NCBI GenBank assembly: GCA_000949895.1
Contig: JWIT01000031.1
Location: 1 to 38,705 of the forward strand
Length of the DNA stretch: 38,705 bases
Direction: 5' to 3'
Origin: Agrobacterium arsenijevicii
Lineage (GTDB): Bacteria; Pseudomonadota; Alphaproteobacteria; Rhizobiales; Rhizobiaceae
The position numbers were made by a program, and so were the translations under genes. The first letter of the stretch is position 1, and each line of letters starts with the position of its first letter. Under the pieces are notes generated by a model. The model ran no database searches. It was given only the letters and a program-made list of their open reading frames with translations, and was not told the origin of the DNA. Positions 8,255 to 16,976 of this stretch are shown piece after piece.

Positions 8255-11200
8255 ATGATGAACAAGCCGCAGGCAGAGATTGCAGCCGCCGCCCTGACCA
8301 CTGACTGTCCCACCGCGGCTGCGGCCGCACCCGTTTCTGCGAAGGGGCGTTTCGCGGGCGGTTTGCCGGAAAAGCAGGGTCTTTACGATCCGGCCAATGA
8401 ACATGATGCCTGCGGCGTCGGCTTCGTTGCCCATATGAAGGGCGTCAAGTCGCACCAGATCGTCAAGGACGGCCTGTTCATCCTCGAAAACCTGACGCAT
8501 CGTGGTGCTGTCGGCGCCGACCCGTTGATGGGCGATGGTGCTGGCATTCTCGTGCAGATCCCCGACCGCTTCTTCCGTGAGGAAATGGCGGCGCAGGGCG
8601 TGACGCTGCCGAAGGCTGGCGAATACGCTGTCGGCCACATCTTCATGCCGCGCGATCCGGTCCGCATCGAACACTATAAGAAGGTCATCATCGACGTCAT
8701 CGGCGAGGAGGGGCAGCAGTTCCTCGGCTTCCGCGACGTGCCGGTCGACAATTCTTCGCTTTCCAGGGCGCCTGACATTGCTGGGACCGAGCCGCACCAC
8801 GTTCAGGTCTTCATCGGCGCCGGCCGCGATGCAGCGACCAATCATGACTTCGAGCGCAAGCTGTTCCTGATCCGCAAGGTTCTCTCCAACCGCATCTATG
8901 ACGAGGGCGGCGGCAAGGAAACGCAGGATTTCTATCCCGTGTCGCTGTCTTCCTCCACCATCGTCTACAAGGGCATGTTCCTCGCCTATCAGGTTGGCGC
9001 CTATTACAAGGATCTGGCAGACCCGCGTTTCGAATCCGCGGTTGCGCTGGTGCACCAGCGTTTTTCCACCAACACCTTCCCCTCGTGGAAGCTGGCGCAT
9101 CCCTATCGTATGGTCGCCCATAACGGTGAAATCAACACGCTGCGCGGCAACGTCAACTGGATGGCGGCGCGTCAGGCATCCGTTTCGTCGGCGCTGTTTG
9201 GCGACGATATCTCCAAGCTCTGGCCGATCTCCTATGAAGGCCAGTCGGACACCGCCTGTTTCGACAACGCATTGGAATTCCTGGTGCGCGGCGGCTATTC
9301 CATGGCTCATGCGGTGATGATGCTGATCCCTGAGGCATGGTCTGGCAACCTGTCCATGTCGGCGGAACGCAAGGCGTTTTACGAATATCATGCTGCGCTG
9401 ATGGAGCCGTGGGACGGCCCCGCCGCCGTTGCCTTCACCGATGGCAAGCAGATCGGCGCAACGCTTGACCGTAACGGCCTGCGCCCGGCGCGTTATCTCG
9501 TCACCGACGACGATCGCGTCATCATGGCATCCGAAGCCGGCACGCTGCCGGTGCCGGAGGAGCGCATCATCAAGAAGTGGCGTTTGCAGCCGGGCAAGAT
9601 GCTGCTGATCGACATGGAAAAGGGCTCGATCATTTCCGATGAGGATGTGAAGCACGAGCTTGCCGCCAAGCATCCTTACCGCACCTGGCTCGACCGCACG
9701 CAGCTCATTCTTGAGGATCTGAAGCCGGTGGAGCCGCGCGCGCTGCGCCGCGACGTGTCGCTGCTCGACCGCCAGCAGGCCTTCGGTTACACCAGCGAAG
9801 ATACGAAGCTCTTGATGTCGCCGATGGCGACGACGGGCCAGGAAGGCATCGGCTCGATGGGCACCGATACGCCGATTTCGGCGATGTCGGACAAGTCGAA
9901 GCTGCTTTACACCTATTTCAAGCAGAACTTCGCGCAGGTCACCAATCCGCCGATCGACCCGATCCGCGAAGAGCTGGTGATGAGCCTCGTCTCGTTCATC
10001 GGCCCGCGCCCGAACCTTCTCGATCACGAGGGTGCTGCCCGCGCCAAGCGTCTGGAAGTGCGCCAGCCGATCCTGACCAATGGCGATCTGGAAAAGATCC
10101 GCTCCATCGGCCACACGGAAGATCGTTTCGACACCAAGACGCTCGACTTCACCTATGATGTGGAGCGCGGTGCGGAAGGCATGCCTGACATGCTCGACCG
10201 CCTGTGCGAGCGGGCCGAATCCGCCGTTCGCGGTGGCTACAACATCATTGTTCTTTCCGACCGCCAGCTCGGCCCGGACCGCATCGCGATCCCGGCGCTT
10301 CTGGCGACGGCCGCCGTGCACCATCACCTGATCCGCAAGGGTCTGCGCACTTCGGTCGGTCTCGTGGTCGAAACCGGTGAACCGCGCGAAATCCACCATT
10401 TCTGTCTGCTCGCCGGTTATGGCGCGGAGGCGATTAACCCCTATCTCGCCTTCGATACGCTTCTCGACATGCACAAGCACGGTGCGTTCCCGAAGGAAGT
10501 GTCCGACGACGAAGTCGTTTATCGCTACATCAAGGCGGTTGGTAAGGGCATTCTCAAGGTCATGTCCAAGATGGGCATTTCCACCTACCAGTCCTATTGC
10601 GGCGCGCAGATTTTCGACGCCATCGGCCTGTCTTCGGAATTCGTAGAGAAGTATTTCTTCGGCACCGCCACCTCCATCGAGGGCGTCGGCCTGACGGAAA
10701 TCGCCGAAGAAACGGTAACGCGCCACACAGCGGCCTTCGGTAAGGACCCGATCCTAGCGACCACGCTCGATATCGGCGGCGAGTATGCCTATCGCATACG
10801 CGGCGAAAGCCACGCCTGGACGCCGGATGCCGTTGCTTCGCTGCAGCACGCCGTGCGTGGCAACAGCCAGGATCGCTACCGCGAATTTGCCGTCATGGTG
10901 AACGAGACGGCGCTGCGCATGAACACCATTCGTGGCCTGTTCAAGGTGAAGTCGGCGGAAGCGTTCGGCCGCAAGCCGATCTCCATCGATGAGGTCGAGT
11001 CGGCGACGGACATCGTCAAGCGGTTCTCCACCGGCGCCATGTCCTTCGGCTCCATCAGCCGTGAGGCGCATACGACGCTCGCTATCGCCATGAATCGCAT
11101 CGGCGGCAAGTCCAACACCGGTGAGGGCGGCGAAGAATCCGACCGCTACCTGCCGCTGCTGAACGGCAAGCCGAACCCGGAACGCTCGGCCATCAAGCAG

Positions 11201-13000
11201 ATCGCATCCGGCCGCTTTGGCGTGACGACCGAATATCTGGTCAATGCCGACATGTTGCAGATCAAGGTGGCACAGGGTGCCAAGCCCGGTGAGGGCGGAC
11301 AGTTGCCCGGCCACAAGGTGGATGCGACTGTCGCCAAGACCCGGCATTCGACGCCGGGCGTTGGCCTCATCTCGCCGCCGCCGCATCACGATATCTACTC
11401 CATCGAAGATCTGGCACAGCTGATCTACGATCTGAAGAACGTTAACCCGGAAGCCGATGTTTCGGTGAAGCTGGTGTCGGAAGTGGGCGTCGGTACGGTT
11501 GCTGCCGGTGTGGCCAAGGCACGCGCCGACCATATCACCGTTTCCGGTTTCGATGGCGGTACGGGCGCGTCGCCGCTCACCTCGCTCAAGCATGCGGGTT
11601 CGCCGTGGGAAATCGGCCTTGCCGAAACCCAGCAGACACTGGTGCTGAACGGCCTTCGCTCGCGCGTTGCGCTGCAGGTGGATGGCGGTCTGAAGACCGG
11701 CCGCGACGTTATCATCGGTGCGCTGCTCGGTGCGGATGAATTCGGCTTTGCCACCGCGCCGCTGATTGCGGCCGGCTGCATCATGATGCGCAAGTGTCAC
11801 CTCAACACCTGCCCGGTGGGTGTCGCCACGCAGGACCCGGTTCTGCGCAAGCGCTTCAAGGGCACGCCGGAACACGTCATCAACTACTTCTTCTTCGTTG
11901 CCGAAGAAGTGCGCGAAATTCTTGCCTCGCTTGGCGTTACCAAGCTGGACGAAATCATCGGCGCTTCTGAACTGCTCGAAAAGGATGAGATGCTGGCGCA
12001 CTGGAAGGCCAAGGGGCTGGATTTCAGCCGCATCTTCCACAAGGTCGAGGCTCCGAAAGAAGCGACGTTCTGGACCGAGCGCCAGAAGCACCCGATCGAC
12101 GACATTCTCGATCGCAAGCTGATCGAGAAGTCCCTGCCGTCGCTGGAAAACCGCGAACCCGTGGTGTTCGAAGTGCCGATCAGGAACGTCGACCGCTCCG
12201 CCGGCGCCATGCTATCAGGCGCGCTTGCCAAGCGCTGGGGTCACAAGGGGCTGAAGGACGATACGATCCACGTGACGCTGCGCGGTACGGCGGGTCAATC
12301 CTTCGGCGCGTTCCTGGCCCGTGGCATCACCTTCGATCTGGTGGGTGACGGCAACGACTATGTCGGCAAGGGGCTTTCGGGTGGCCGCATCATCGTGCGC
12401 CCGCCGGAAAACACCCGCATCGTCGCGGAAAACTCGATCATCGTCGGCAACACCGTTCTCTACGGCGCAATCACCGGCGAGTGCTATTTCCGCGGTGTCG
12501 CGGGTGAGCGCTTTGCGGTGCGCAACTCCGGCGCCGTCGCGGTTGTCGAAGGTGTCGGCGATCACGGTTGCGAATACATGACGGGCGGCATCGTGGTCGT
12601 TCTCGGTGAAACGGGTCGCAACTTCGCGGCCGGCATGTCCGGTGGCGTGGCTTACGTTCTCGACGAGAAGGGCGATTTCGCCACCCGTTGCAACATGGCC
12701 ATGGTCGAGCTCGAGCCGGTTCCGGAAGAGGACGACATGCTGGAGAAGCTGCACCATCACGGCGGCGACCTCATGCACAAGGGACGTGTTGACGTCTCCG
12801 AGGACATGACGCGCCACGATGAGGAGCGTCTTTATCAGCTCATCTCCAACCACTTCCACTACACGAATTCGTCGCGTGCCAAGGATATACTCGACCGCTG
12901 GAGCGAGTTCCGTCCGAAGTTCCGCAAGGTCATGCCGGTCGAATACCGTCGTGCGCTTGAGGAAATGGAGCGCATGCGCATGGGCGTGGCGGCGGAGTAA
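8255..13000 (+). CDS. gltB: Glutamate synthase (NADPH) large subunit
   Basis: This is the large chain of GOGAT, which makes two glutamates from glutamine and 2-oxoglutarate using electrons from GltD. It has 1581 residues; the start ATG 8255 follows GGAGGG (8243-8248). The class II glutamine amidotransferase nucleophile is Cys 53 in DACGVGF, so about 52 N-terminal residues (Ala-rich) are a propeptide that should be removed. The amidotransferase domain runs to about 430, then the central domain, then the FMN-binding synthase domain (about 830-1220) with SFDGGTGASPLTS-type loops and the 3Fe-4S cysteines 1175, 1181 and 1186 in CIMMRKCHLNTC. The C-terminal GXGXG beta-helix domain begins near 1280. 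gltD lies 182 bp downstream, with a small ORF between. Confidence 0.98.
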   Translation: MMNKPQAEIAAAALTTDCPTAAAAAPVSAKGRFAGGLPEKQGLYDPANEHDACGVGFVAHMKGVKSHQIVKDGLFILENLTHRGAVGADPLMGDGAGILVQIPDRFFREEMAAQGVTLPKAGEYAVGHIFMPRDPVRIEHYKKVIIDVIGEEGQQFLGFRDVPVDNSSLSRAPDIAGTEPHHVQVFIGAGRDAATNHDFERKLFLIRKVLSNRIYDEGGGKETQDFYPVSLSSSTIVYKGMFLAYQVGAYYKDLADPRFESAVALVHQRFSTNTFPSWKLAHPYRMVAHNGEINTLRGNVNWMAARQASVSSALFGDDISKLWPISYEGQSDTACFDNALEFLVRGGYSMAHAVMMLIPEAWSGNLSMSAERKAFYEYHAALMEPWDGPAAVAFTDGKQIGATLDRNGLRPARYLVTDDDRVIMASEAGTLPVPEERIIKKWRLQPGKMLLIDMEKGSIISDEDVKHELAAKHPYRTWLDRTQLILEDLKPVEPRALRRDVSLLDRQQAFGYTSEDTKLLMSPMATTGQEGIGSMGTDTPISAMSDKSKLLYTYFKQNFAQVTNPPIDPIREELVMSLVSFIGPRPNLLDHEGAARAKRLEVRQPILTNGDLEKIRSIGHTEDRFDTKTLDFTYDVERGAEGMPDMLDRLCERAESAVRGGYNIIVLSDRQLGPDRIAIPALLATAAVHHHLIRKGLRTSVGLVVETGEPREIHHFCLLAGYGAEAINPYLAFDTLLDMHKHGAFPKEVSDDEVVYRYIKAVGKGILKVMSKMGISTYQSYCGAQIFDAIGLSSEFVEKYFFGTATSIEGVGLTEIAEETVTRHTAAFGKDPILATTLDIGGEYAYRIRGESHAWTPDAVASLQHAVRGNSQDRYREFAVMVNETALRMNTIRGLFKVKSAEAFGRKPISIDEVESATDIVKRFSTGAMSFGSISREAHTTLAIAMNRIGGKSNTGEGGEESDRYLPLLNGKPNPERSAIKQIASGRFGVTTEYLVNADMLQIKVAQGAKPGEGGQLPGHKVDATVAKTRHSTPGVGLISPPPHHDIYSIEDLAQLIYDLKNVNPEADVSVKLVSEVGVGTVAAGVAKARADHITVSGFDGGTGASPLTSLKHAGSPWEIGLAETQQTLVLNGLRSRVALQVDGGLKTGRDVIIGALLGADEFGFATAPLIAAGCIMMRKCHLNTCPVGVATQDPVLRKRFKGTPEHVINYFFFVAEEVREILASLGVTKLDEIIGASELLEKDEMLAHWKAKGLDFSRIFHKVEAPKEATFWTERQKHPIDDILDRKLIEKSLPSLENREPVVFEVPIRNVDRSAGAMLSGALAKRWGHKGLKDDTIHVTLRGTAGQSFGAFLARGITFDLVGDGNDYVGKGLSGGRIIVRPPENTRIVAENSIIVGNTVLYGAITGECYFRGVAGERFAVRNSGAVAVVEGVGDHGCEYMTGGIVVVLGETGRNFAAGMSGGVAYVLDEKGDFATRCNMAMVELEPVPEEDDMLEKLHHHGGDLMHKGRVDVSEDMTRHDEERLYQLISNHFHYTNSSRAKDILDRWSEFRPKFRKVMPVEYRRALEEMERMRMGVAAE

Positions 13001-13038
13001 TCCGCCGCGTAAGGACACTACACCAACTGGTCTCGCTG

Positions 13039-13167
13039 ATGATCGCGGTCGCCGTTCCCGCGGCGATCTATTGGACAAGCGGCGAGACCGGATTTGAGTT
13101 CATCGTATTGGGGGCGGTTATTGGTTTCGCCACCTGGTACTGGGGCCCGACAGGCGCTCCGCTTTGA
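13039..13167 (+). CDS. Small membrane protein between gltB and gltD (42 aa)
   Basis: The 182-bp gap between gltB and gltD has an open frame whose only ATG is at 13039 and which ends at TGA 13165-13167, 15 bp before the gltD GTG. The product has two short hydrophobic stretches (LMIAVAVPAAIYW and FIVLGAVIGFATWYW) around an acidic turn, and ends WGPTGAPL. The only Shine-Dalgarno-like site (AAGGA, 13011-13015) is 23 nt before this ATG. Translation could therefore start at a non-ATG codon upstream in the same frame, which is open back to 12961. From memory, a small hypothetical gene also sits between gltB and gltD in Sinorhizobium. I do not know its function. Confidence 0.6.
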   Translation: MIAVAVPAAIYWTSGETGFEFIVLGAVIGFATWYWGPTGAPL

Positions 13168-13182
13168 TGTGAGGACATATAC

Positions 13183-14637
13183 GTGGGCAAGGTAACAGGT
13201 TTTCTGGAAATCGACCGGCAGGTGGGCAAGTATCAGCCCGCATCGGATCGTATCCGCCATTTCCGCGAATTCACCATTCCGATGTCGGATGCCGAGGTGC
13301 AGAAGCAGGCGGCACGCTGCATGGATTGCGGCATTCCATACTGTCACGGCCCGACGGGCTGTCCCGTGCACAACCAGATCCCCGACTGGAACGATCTGGT
13401 CTATAACAACAACTGGGAAGAGGCGATCCGCAACCTCCACTCCACCAACAACTTCCCGGAATTCACCGGCCGCGTCTGTCCCGCACCCTGCGAGGAAGCC
13501 TGCACGCTGAACCTCGAGGATGCGCCGGTCGCCATCAAGACCGTCGAGCAGGCGATCGCCGACAAGGCTTACGAACTCGGCTTTATCGTTCCGAAGCCGG
13601 CGACGATCCACACCGGCAAGAAGGTTGCCATCATCGGCTCCGGCCCGTCCGGCATGGCGGCTGCGCAGCAGCTTGGCCGCGCCGGTCACGAGGTTCATGT
13701 CTATGAGCGCGAGACGAAGCCCGGCGGATTGCTGCGTTACGGCATCCCCGATTTCAAGATGGAGAAGAACTTCATCGACCGCCGTGTCGAGCAGATCAAG
13801 GGTGAAGGTGTTACCTTCCATTGCGGCGTTAATGTCGGCGTGGATGTGACGGTTGAGGCGCTTCTGGCCGACCACGATGCGGTTCTTTATTGCGGCGGTT
13901 CGGAAACCCCGCGCCCGGCCGGTATCGGCGGTGCCGATTTCAATGGCGTTTATGACGCCATGCCTTATCTCGTGCAGCAGAACCGCCGCGTCGGCCGTGA
14001 AAACATCGACAGCATCGGCTGGCCGGCCGATCCGATCCTCGCCGGCGGCAAGCATGTCGTCGTCGTTGGTGGTGGTGATACGGCCTCTGACTGTGTCGGC
14101 ACGGCTTTCCGTCAGGGTGCAGTGAAAGTCACGCAGCTCGACATCCGCCCGATGCCGCCGGAAAAGGAAGACAAGCTTGCGGTCTGGCCCTTCTGGGCAA
14201 CCAAGATGCGCACCTCGTCCTCGCAGGCCGAAGGTGCCGTTCGCGAGTTCCAGGTCGCCACGCTTGAATTCGTTGGCGAAGATGGTGTTCTGACTGGCGT
14301 AAAGTGCTGTCAGGTGGATGATCGTCGCAAGCCCATCGCCGGGACGGAATTCATCATCAAGGCCGATCTCGCCTTCATCGCCATTGGCTTCTCCGGTCCT
14401 TTCACGGATAGCGTGCTGAAGGAAATGGACGGCAAGCTGTCGCTCAATACCGATCGTCGTGGTTCCACCAACGTGATCGCCAACGAAACGGACTACAAGA
14501 CCTCGGTCGATAAGCTGTGGGCGGCGGGTGACGTTCGCCGTGGCCAGTCGCTGGTGGTCTGGGCGATCCGCGAAGGCCGTCAGGCGGCGCGTGCGATCGA
14601 CGAAGAGCTGATGGGCGCAACCGTCCTGCCGCGCTGA
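13183..14637 (+). CDS. gltD: Glutamate synthase (NADPH) small subunit
   Basis: This is the FAD/NADPH subunit of GOGAT that passes electrons to GltB; 484 residues, the family length. It starts at GTG 13183 with GAGGA at 13171-13175. The N-terminal iron-sulfur region has CMDCGIPYCHGPTGCPVHN and GRVCPAPCEEACTLN. An FAD-binding GxGxxG (AIIGSGPSGMAAA) lies near 146-158 and an NADPH-binding one (VVVVGGGDTASDCVG) near 290-304. The C-terminal LWAAGDVRRGQSLVVWAIREGR is the second FAD motif. It is the last gene of the glt unit and is followed by a strong terminator. Confidence 0.98.
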   Translation: MGKVTGFLEIDRQVGKYQPASDRIRHFREFTIPMSDAEVQKQAARCMDCGIPYCHGPTGCPVHNQIPDWNDLVYNNNWEEAIRNLHSTNNFPEFTGRVCPAPCEEACTLNLEDAPVAIKTVEQAIADKAYELGFIVPKPATIHTGKKVAIIGSGPSGMAAAQQLGRAGHEVHVYERETKPGGLLRYGIPDFKMEKNFIDRRVEQIKGEGVTFHCGVNVGVDVTVEALLADHDAVLYCGGSETPRPAGIGGADFNGVYDAMPYLVQQNRRVGRENIDSIGWPADPILAGGKHVVVVGGGDTASDCVGTAFRQGAVKVTQLDIRPMPPEKEDKLAVWPFWATKMRTSSSQAEGAVREFQVATLEFVGEDGVLTGVKCCQVDDRRKPIAGTEFIIKADLAFIAIGFSGPFTDSVLKEMDGKLSLNTDRRGSTNVIANETDYKTSVDKLWAAGDVRRGQSLVVWAIREGRQAARAIDEELMGATVLPR

Positions 14638-14646
14638 GGGAGTTGA

Positions 14647-14713
14647 GGCGGCGCAAGCCGCCATGACCAAAAGAGAAAGGCCTGTTGTAACGGACACAAC
14701 AGGCCTTTTGTTT
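14647..14713. terminator. Strong intrinsic terminator after gltD, probably bidirectional
   Basis: A 13-bp perfect stem AAAGGCCTGTTGT (14676-14688) / ACAACAGGCCTTT (14696-14708) has a 7-nt loop and is followed by TTTTGTTT. On the opposite strand the stem is followed by CTCTTTTGG, so it may also stop the kinase gene that ends at 14751. A second small hairpin, GGCGGC-GCAA-GCCGCC with a GNRA tetraloop, lies just before it at 14647-14662. Confidence 0.9.
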
Positions 14714-14750
14714 GACTGGAAACCGCAGCAAAAACTGCGAAGGTTCTGTT

Positions 14751-16106
14751 TCAGCAATAGGGGAGGCTGATGCGGAAGCAGGCGCCGCCGGTGGTGGAAT
14801 CGCTGATGGAAATCTCGCCGCCGTGGTAGCGGACGATTTCCTGAACGAGGTTGAGACCAAGCCCGGTGCCGCGATCCTTCGGCTTCAGTCTGTGGAAAGC
14901 GTCGAATACAAGCTCCCTGTCCGCTTCGGCAATTCCGTTGCCTTCGTCGCATATGTCGATCACGCGGTTCACCGCGACTTTTATGGTGATTGTTCCGCGA
15001 TTGCCGCCATGTTCGATGGCATTTTGCACGATGTTCATAAGGGCGCGTTGCAGTGAGGCTTCGTCCGCAAGGGCAAGGATCGGTTCCTCTTCCGGTTCGA
15101 ACGAAATCTCGTAGCCTTGAGAAATGGCAAGCGGCGCCATATCCGCAACGACGGACCTGCACAGGTTTACAAGATCAAGCGGAATGAGCGGCGCCTTTTG
15201 TCCGCCGAGACGTTGCAGATCGAGCAATTGTTCGGCCAGCACGGCGATACGGCTGGCATCCGCCAATATCCTGCTCCGAGCCGGGCCGTCCAGCAGCGTT
15301 TCAACGCGGGTCTGGAGAATGGCGACCGGGGTTCGCAATTCATGGGCGGCGTCGAGAATGAAGCGCTTGTGCCGCTCGTAACCATCGTCCAGCCGTTTCA
15401 GCGCGCCGTTGACGGCATGTACGAGCGGTTGCACTTCTCTTGGAATGTCGTCATCCGGCAGCCGATATCCGCGTCTGTCGATGTCGATGCTTTCAGCCGT
15501 CCGCGCAATGGAGGAAAGGGCGAGAAACTCCCTGCGGATGATCCACGGAATGGTCACGATCGTGACTATGGACATGAGAATGAGGACCGGCATGATCAAT
15601 ATGTTGGAGAACAGCAGAACGGGGAAGGTCATGCTGAACGGGCCACCTTTGCCGACCATGACGAATTCTCCGGCTGGCCCGGAAGCACGGCGAACGACGG
15701 CGATGCGCACCACGGCAAGATAGGAATAGGAAAGCGCCGCGTCGCGCACGTCGGAGACCCTGACGTCGCTAAGTTGCTGATCCATGTTGCTGAATGCTTC
15801 AGGCACCTGCCCGCCCTGCACGATCTCGCCTTTTTCGCTGACCGCGACGAACCAGAAATCGGAGGTGCTGCTGCGCAGGTTGATGAACTCAGGTGTTTCT
15901 TTGAGAACCAGCCGATTATCTTCATCACGCACGATTGCGTTGGCGGTTATCTGGGCTGCCTCGGGACTGAGCAGCGCGCTGCCCGCACCGCCACTCGACA
16001 TATAGGTGATGATGGCTGCGGTGACGATGAAGAGGCTACCGATCTGGAACAGCAGTAATTGAATGGTGAGGCGGCGCTTGAGCGATTTCCTCCTGGCCAA
16101 CTTCAT
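14751..16106 (-). CDS. Sensor histidine kinase of a two-component system
   Basis: This is an inner-membrane sensor kinase of 451 residues. An Arg/Lys-rich start is followed by a first membrane helix (about 15-38), a periplasmic sensor of about 130 residues, a second helix (about 172-195), a linker that is probably HAMP-like, and the HisKA domain with AAHELRTPVAILQTR (phospho-His 255). The ATPase domain has NIVQNAIEHGG (N box), DEGNGIAEADRE (G1) and GTGLGLNLVQEIV (G2). Its ATG overlaps the stop of the regulator gene by 4 bp (ATGA at 16106-16103), so the two are co-translated. The layout resembles the QseC/TctE class. I do not recognise the signal. It converges on gltD. Confidence 0.92.
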   Translation of the reverse strand: MKLARRKSLKRRLTIQLLLFQIGSLFIVTAAIITYMSSGGAGSALLSPEAAQITANAIVRDEDNRLVLKETPEFINLRSSTSDFWFVAVSEKGEIVQGGQVPEAFSNMDQQLSDVRVSDVRDAALSYSYLAVVRIAVVRRASGPAGEFVMVGKGGPFSMTFPVLLFSNILIMPVLILMSIVTIVTIPWIIRREFLALSSIARTAESIDIDRRGYRLPDDDIPREVQPLVHAVNGALKRLDDGYERHKRFILDAAHELRTPVAILQTRVETLLDGPARSRILADASRIAVLAEQLLDLQRLGGQKAPLIPLDLVNLCRSVVADMAPLAISQGYEISFEPEEEPILALADEASLQRALMNIVQNAIEHGGNRGTITIKVAVNRVIDICDEGNGIAEADRELVFDAFHRLKPKDRGTGLGLNLVQEIVRYHGGEISISDSTTGGACFRISLPYC

Positions 16107-16777
16107 GCGGCCGCCCTCAGAAGATACCCAACGCCACGAATGCCGTGGACCTCAAGGCCCGCATCCGCAGTCTGCAATTTGCGGCGCAGACGGGAAATAT
16201 GGGAATCGAGCGCATTGGACTGGATTTCGTCGTCGAAATTATAGACGGCCTCTTCCAGCACCGATCGCAACACTGTCCTGCCTTGCCGCCGCAACAGGGC
16301 TTCGAGAATGAGCAATTCGCGTCTGGTCAGGGGAAGAAATTCGCCCTTGATGCGCACTTCGCGGGTTTCGAAGCAAAACTCCAGCTTGCCCAGTTTCGCC
16401 GTCATCGTCACGGAGCCGGCCGGCCGTCGCATCAGGGCGCGGATGCGGGCAAGAAGCTCCTCGACGGCAAACGGCTTGGCCAGATAATCGTCCGCGCCGA
16501 GGTTCAGGCCGTTCACCCGATCCGCAAGCGTGCCCTGTGCCGTCAACACGATAACGGGCGGGGTAACGGGCAACAAACGCAGGTCTTCGATAAGCTGGAT
16601 GCCGTCGCCATCCGGCAATTGCCGGTCAAGCACGACGAGATCGTGAACGCTGTCCATGATCGCATGACGGGCAAGGTCGAGTGTGCCGACATTATCCACG
16701 ATGATATCGAACCGGTGCAGGGCGGCGGAAAGGGCTGCTGCCATTTCGCGTTCGTCTTCAACAAGCAGCAAGCGCAT
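16103..16777 (-). CDS. OmpR-family response regulator
   Basis: This is the cognate regulator of the downstream kinase, 224 residues. The receiver has acidic residues at 7-9 (VEDE), phospho-acceptor Asp 51 in LVVLDRQLPDGDG, the Thr switch in VLTAQ and Lys in DDYLAKPFA. A winged-helix domain (about 128-222) contains LTRRELLILEALLRRQGRTV and ends HGIRGVGYLLRAA, with SNALDSHISRLRRKL as the DNA-recognition region. It resembles the QseB/TctD class of OmpR regulators. It is the first gene of a two-gene unit. A 17-bp dyad 30 bp before its start may be an operator, perhaps for autoregulation. Targets are unknown. Confidence 0.92.
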   Translation of the reverse strand: MRLLLVEDEREMAAALSAALHRFDIIVDNVGTLDLARHAIMDSVHDLVVLDRQLPDGDGIQLIEDLRLLPVTPPVIVLTAQGTLADRVNGLNLGADDYLAKPFAVEELLARIRALMRRPAGSVTMTAKLGKLEFCFETREVRIKGEFLPLTRRELLILEALLRRQGRTVLRSVLEEAVYNFDDEIQSNALDSHISRLRRKLQTADAGLEVHGIRGVGYLLRAAA

Positions 16778-16806
16778 GAATTCGTCTCGGCAATGTCTGG
16801 CGTGGA

Positions 16807-16823
16807 CCTTCCGGGCCGGAAGG
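16807..16823. promoter_or_regulatory. 17-bp perfect dyad upstream of the response regulator gene
   Basis: CCTTCCGG-G-CCGGAAGG at 16807-16823 is a perfect inverted repeat with a 1-bp centre. It lies 30 bp before the regulator ATG (16777, minus strand). It may be a protein-binding site or a leader hairpin. The symmetry is visible; the function is inferred. Confidence 0.45.
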
Positions 16824-16976
16824 GACGCGGGGCGTCAGATAAATATCACCGCAGGAAAAGTCGGGCAGGAGAAGGCAAGTGGCCGCCCCCGCATTCCTGC
16901 AAGATGTGCTTATCCTGCCATTGCCGGATTGCCTAAACATTACGCCCGTCGGGACGTTATGCGCAGAGAAGGGCTC

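Noticed and set aside
7949..10726. Long minus-strand open frame across the gltB 5' half (925 codons)
   Set aside because: It is antisense to GltB and has no recognisable domain; the composition is that of a shadow frame.
13018..15162. Minus-strand open frame across gltD (714 codons)
   Set aside because: It is antisense to the clear GltD frame and crosses the strong terminator and the histidine kinase gene in another frame.
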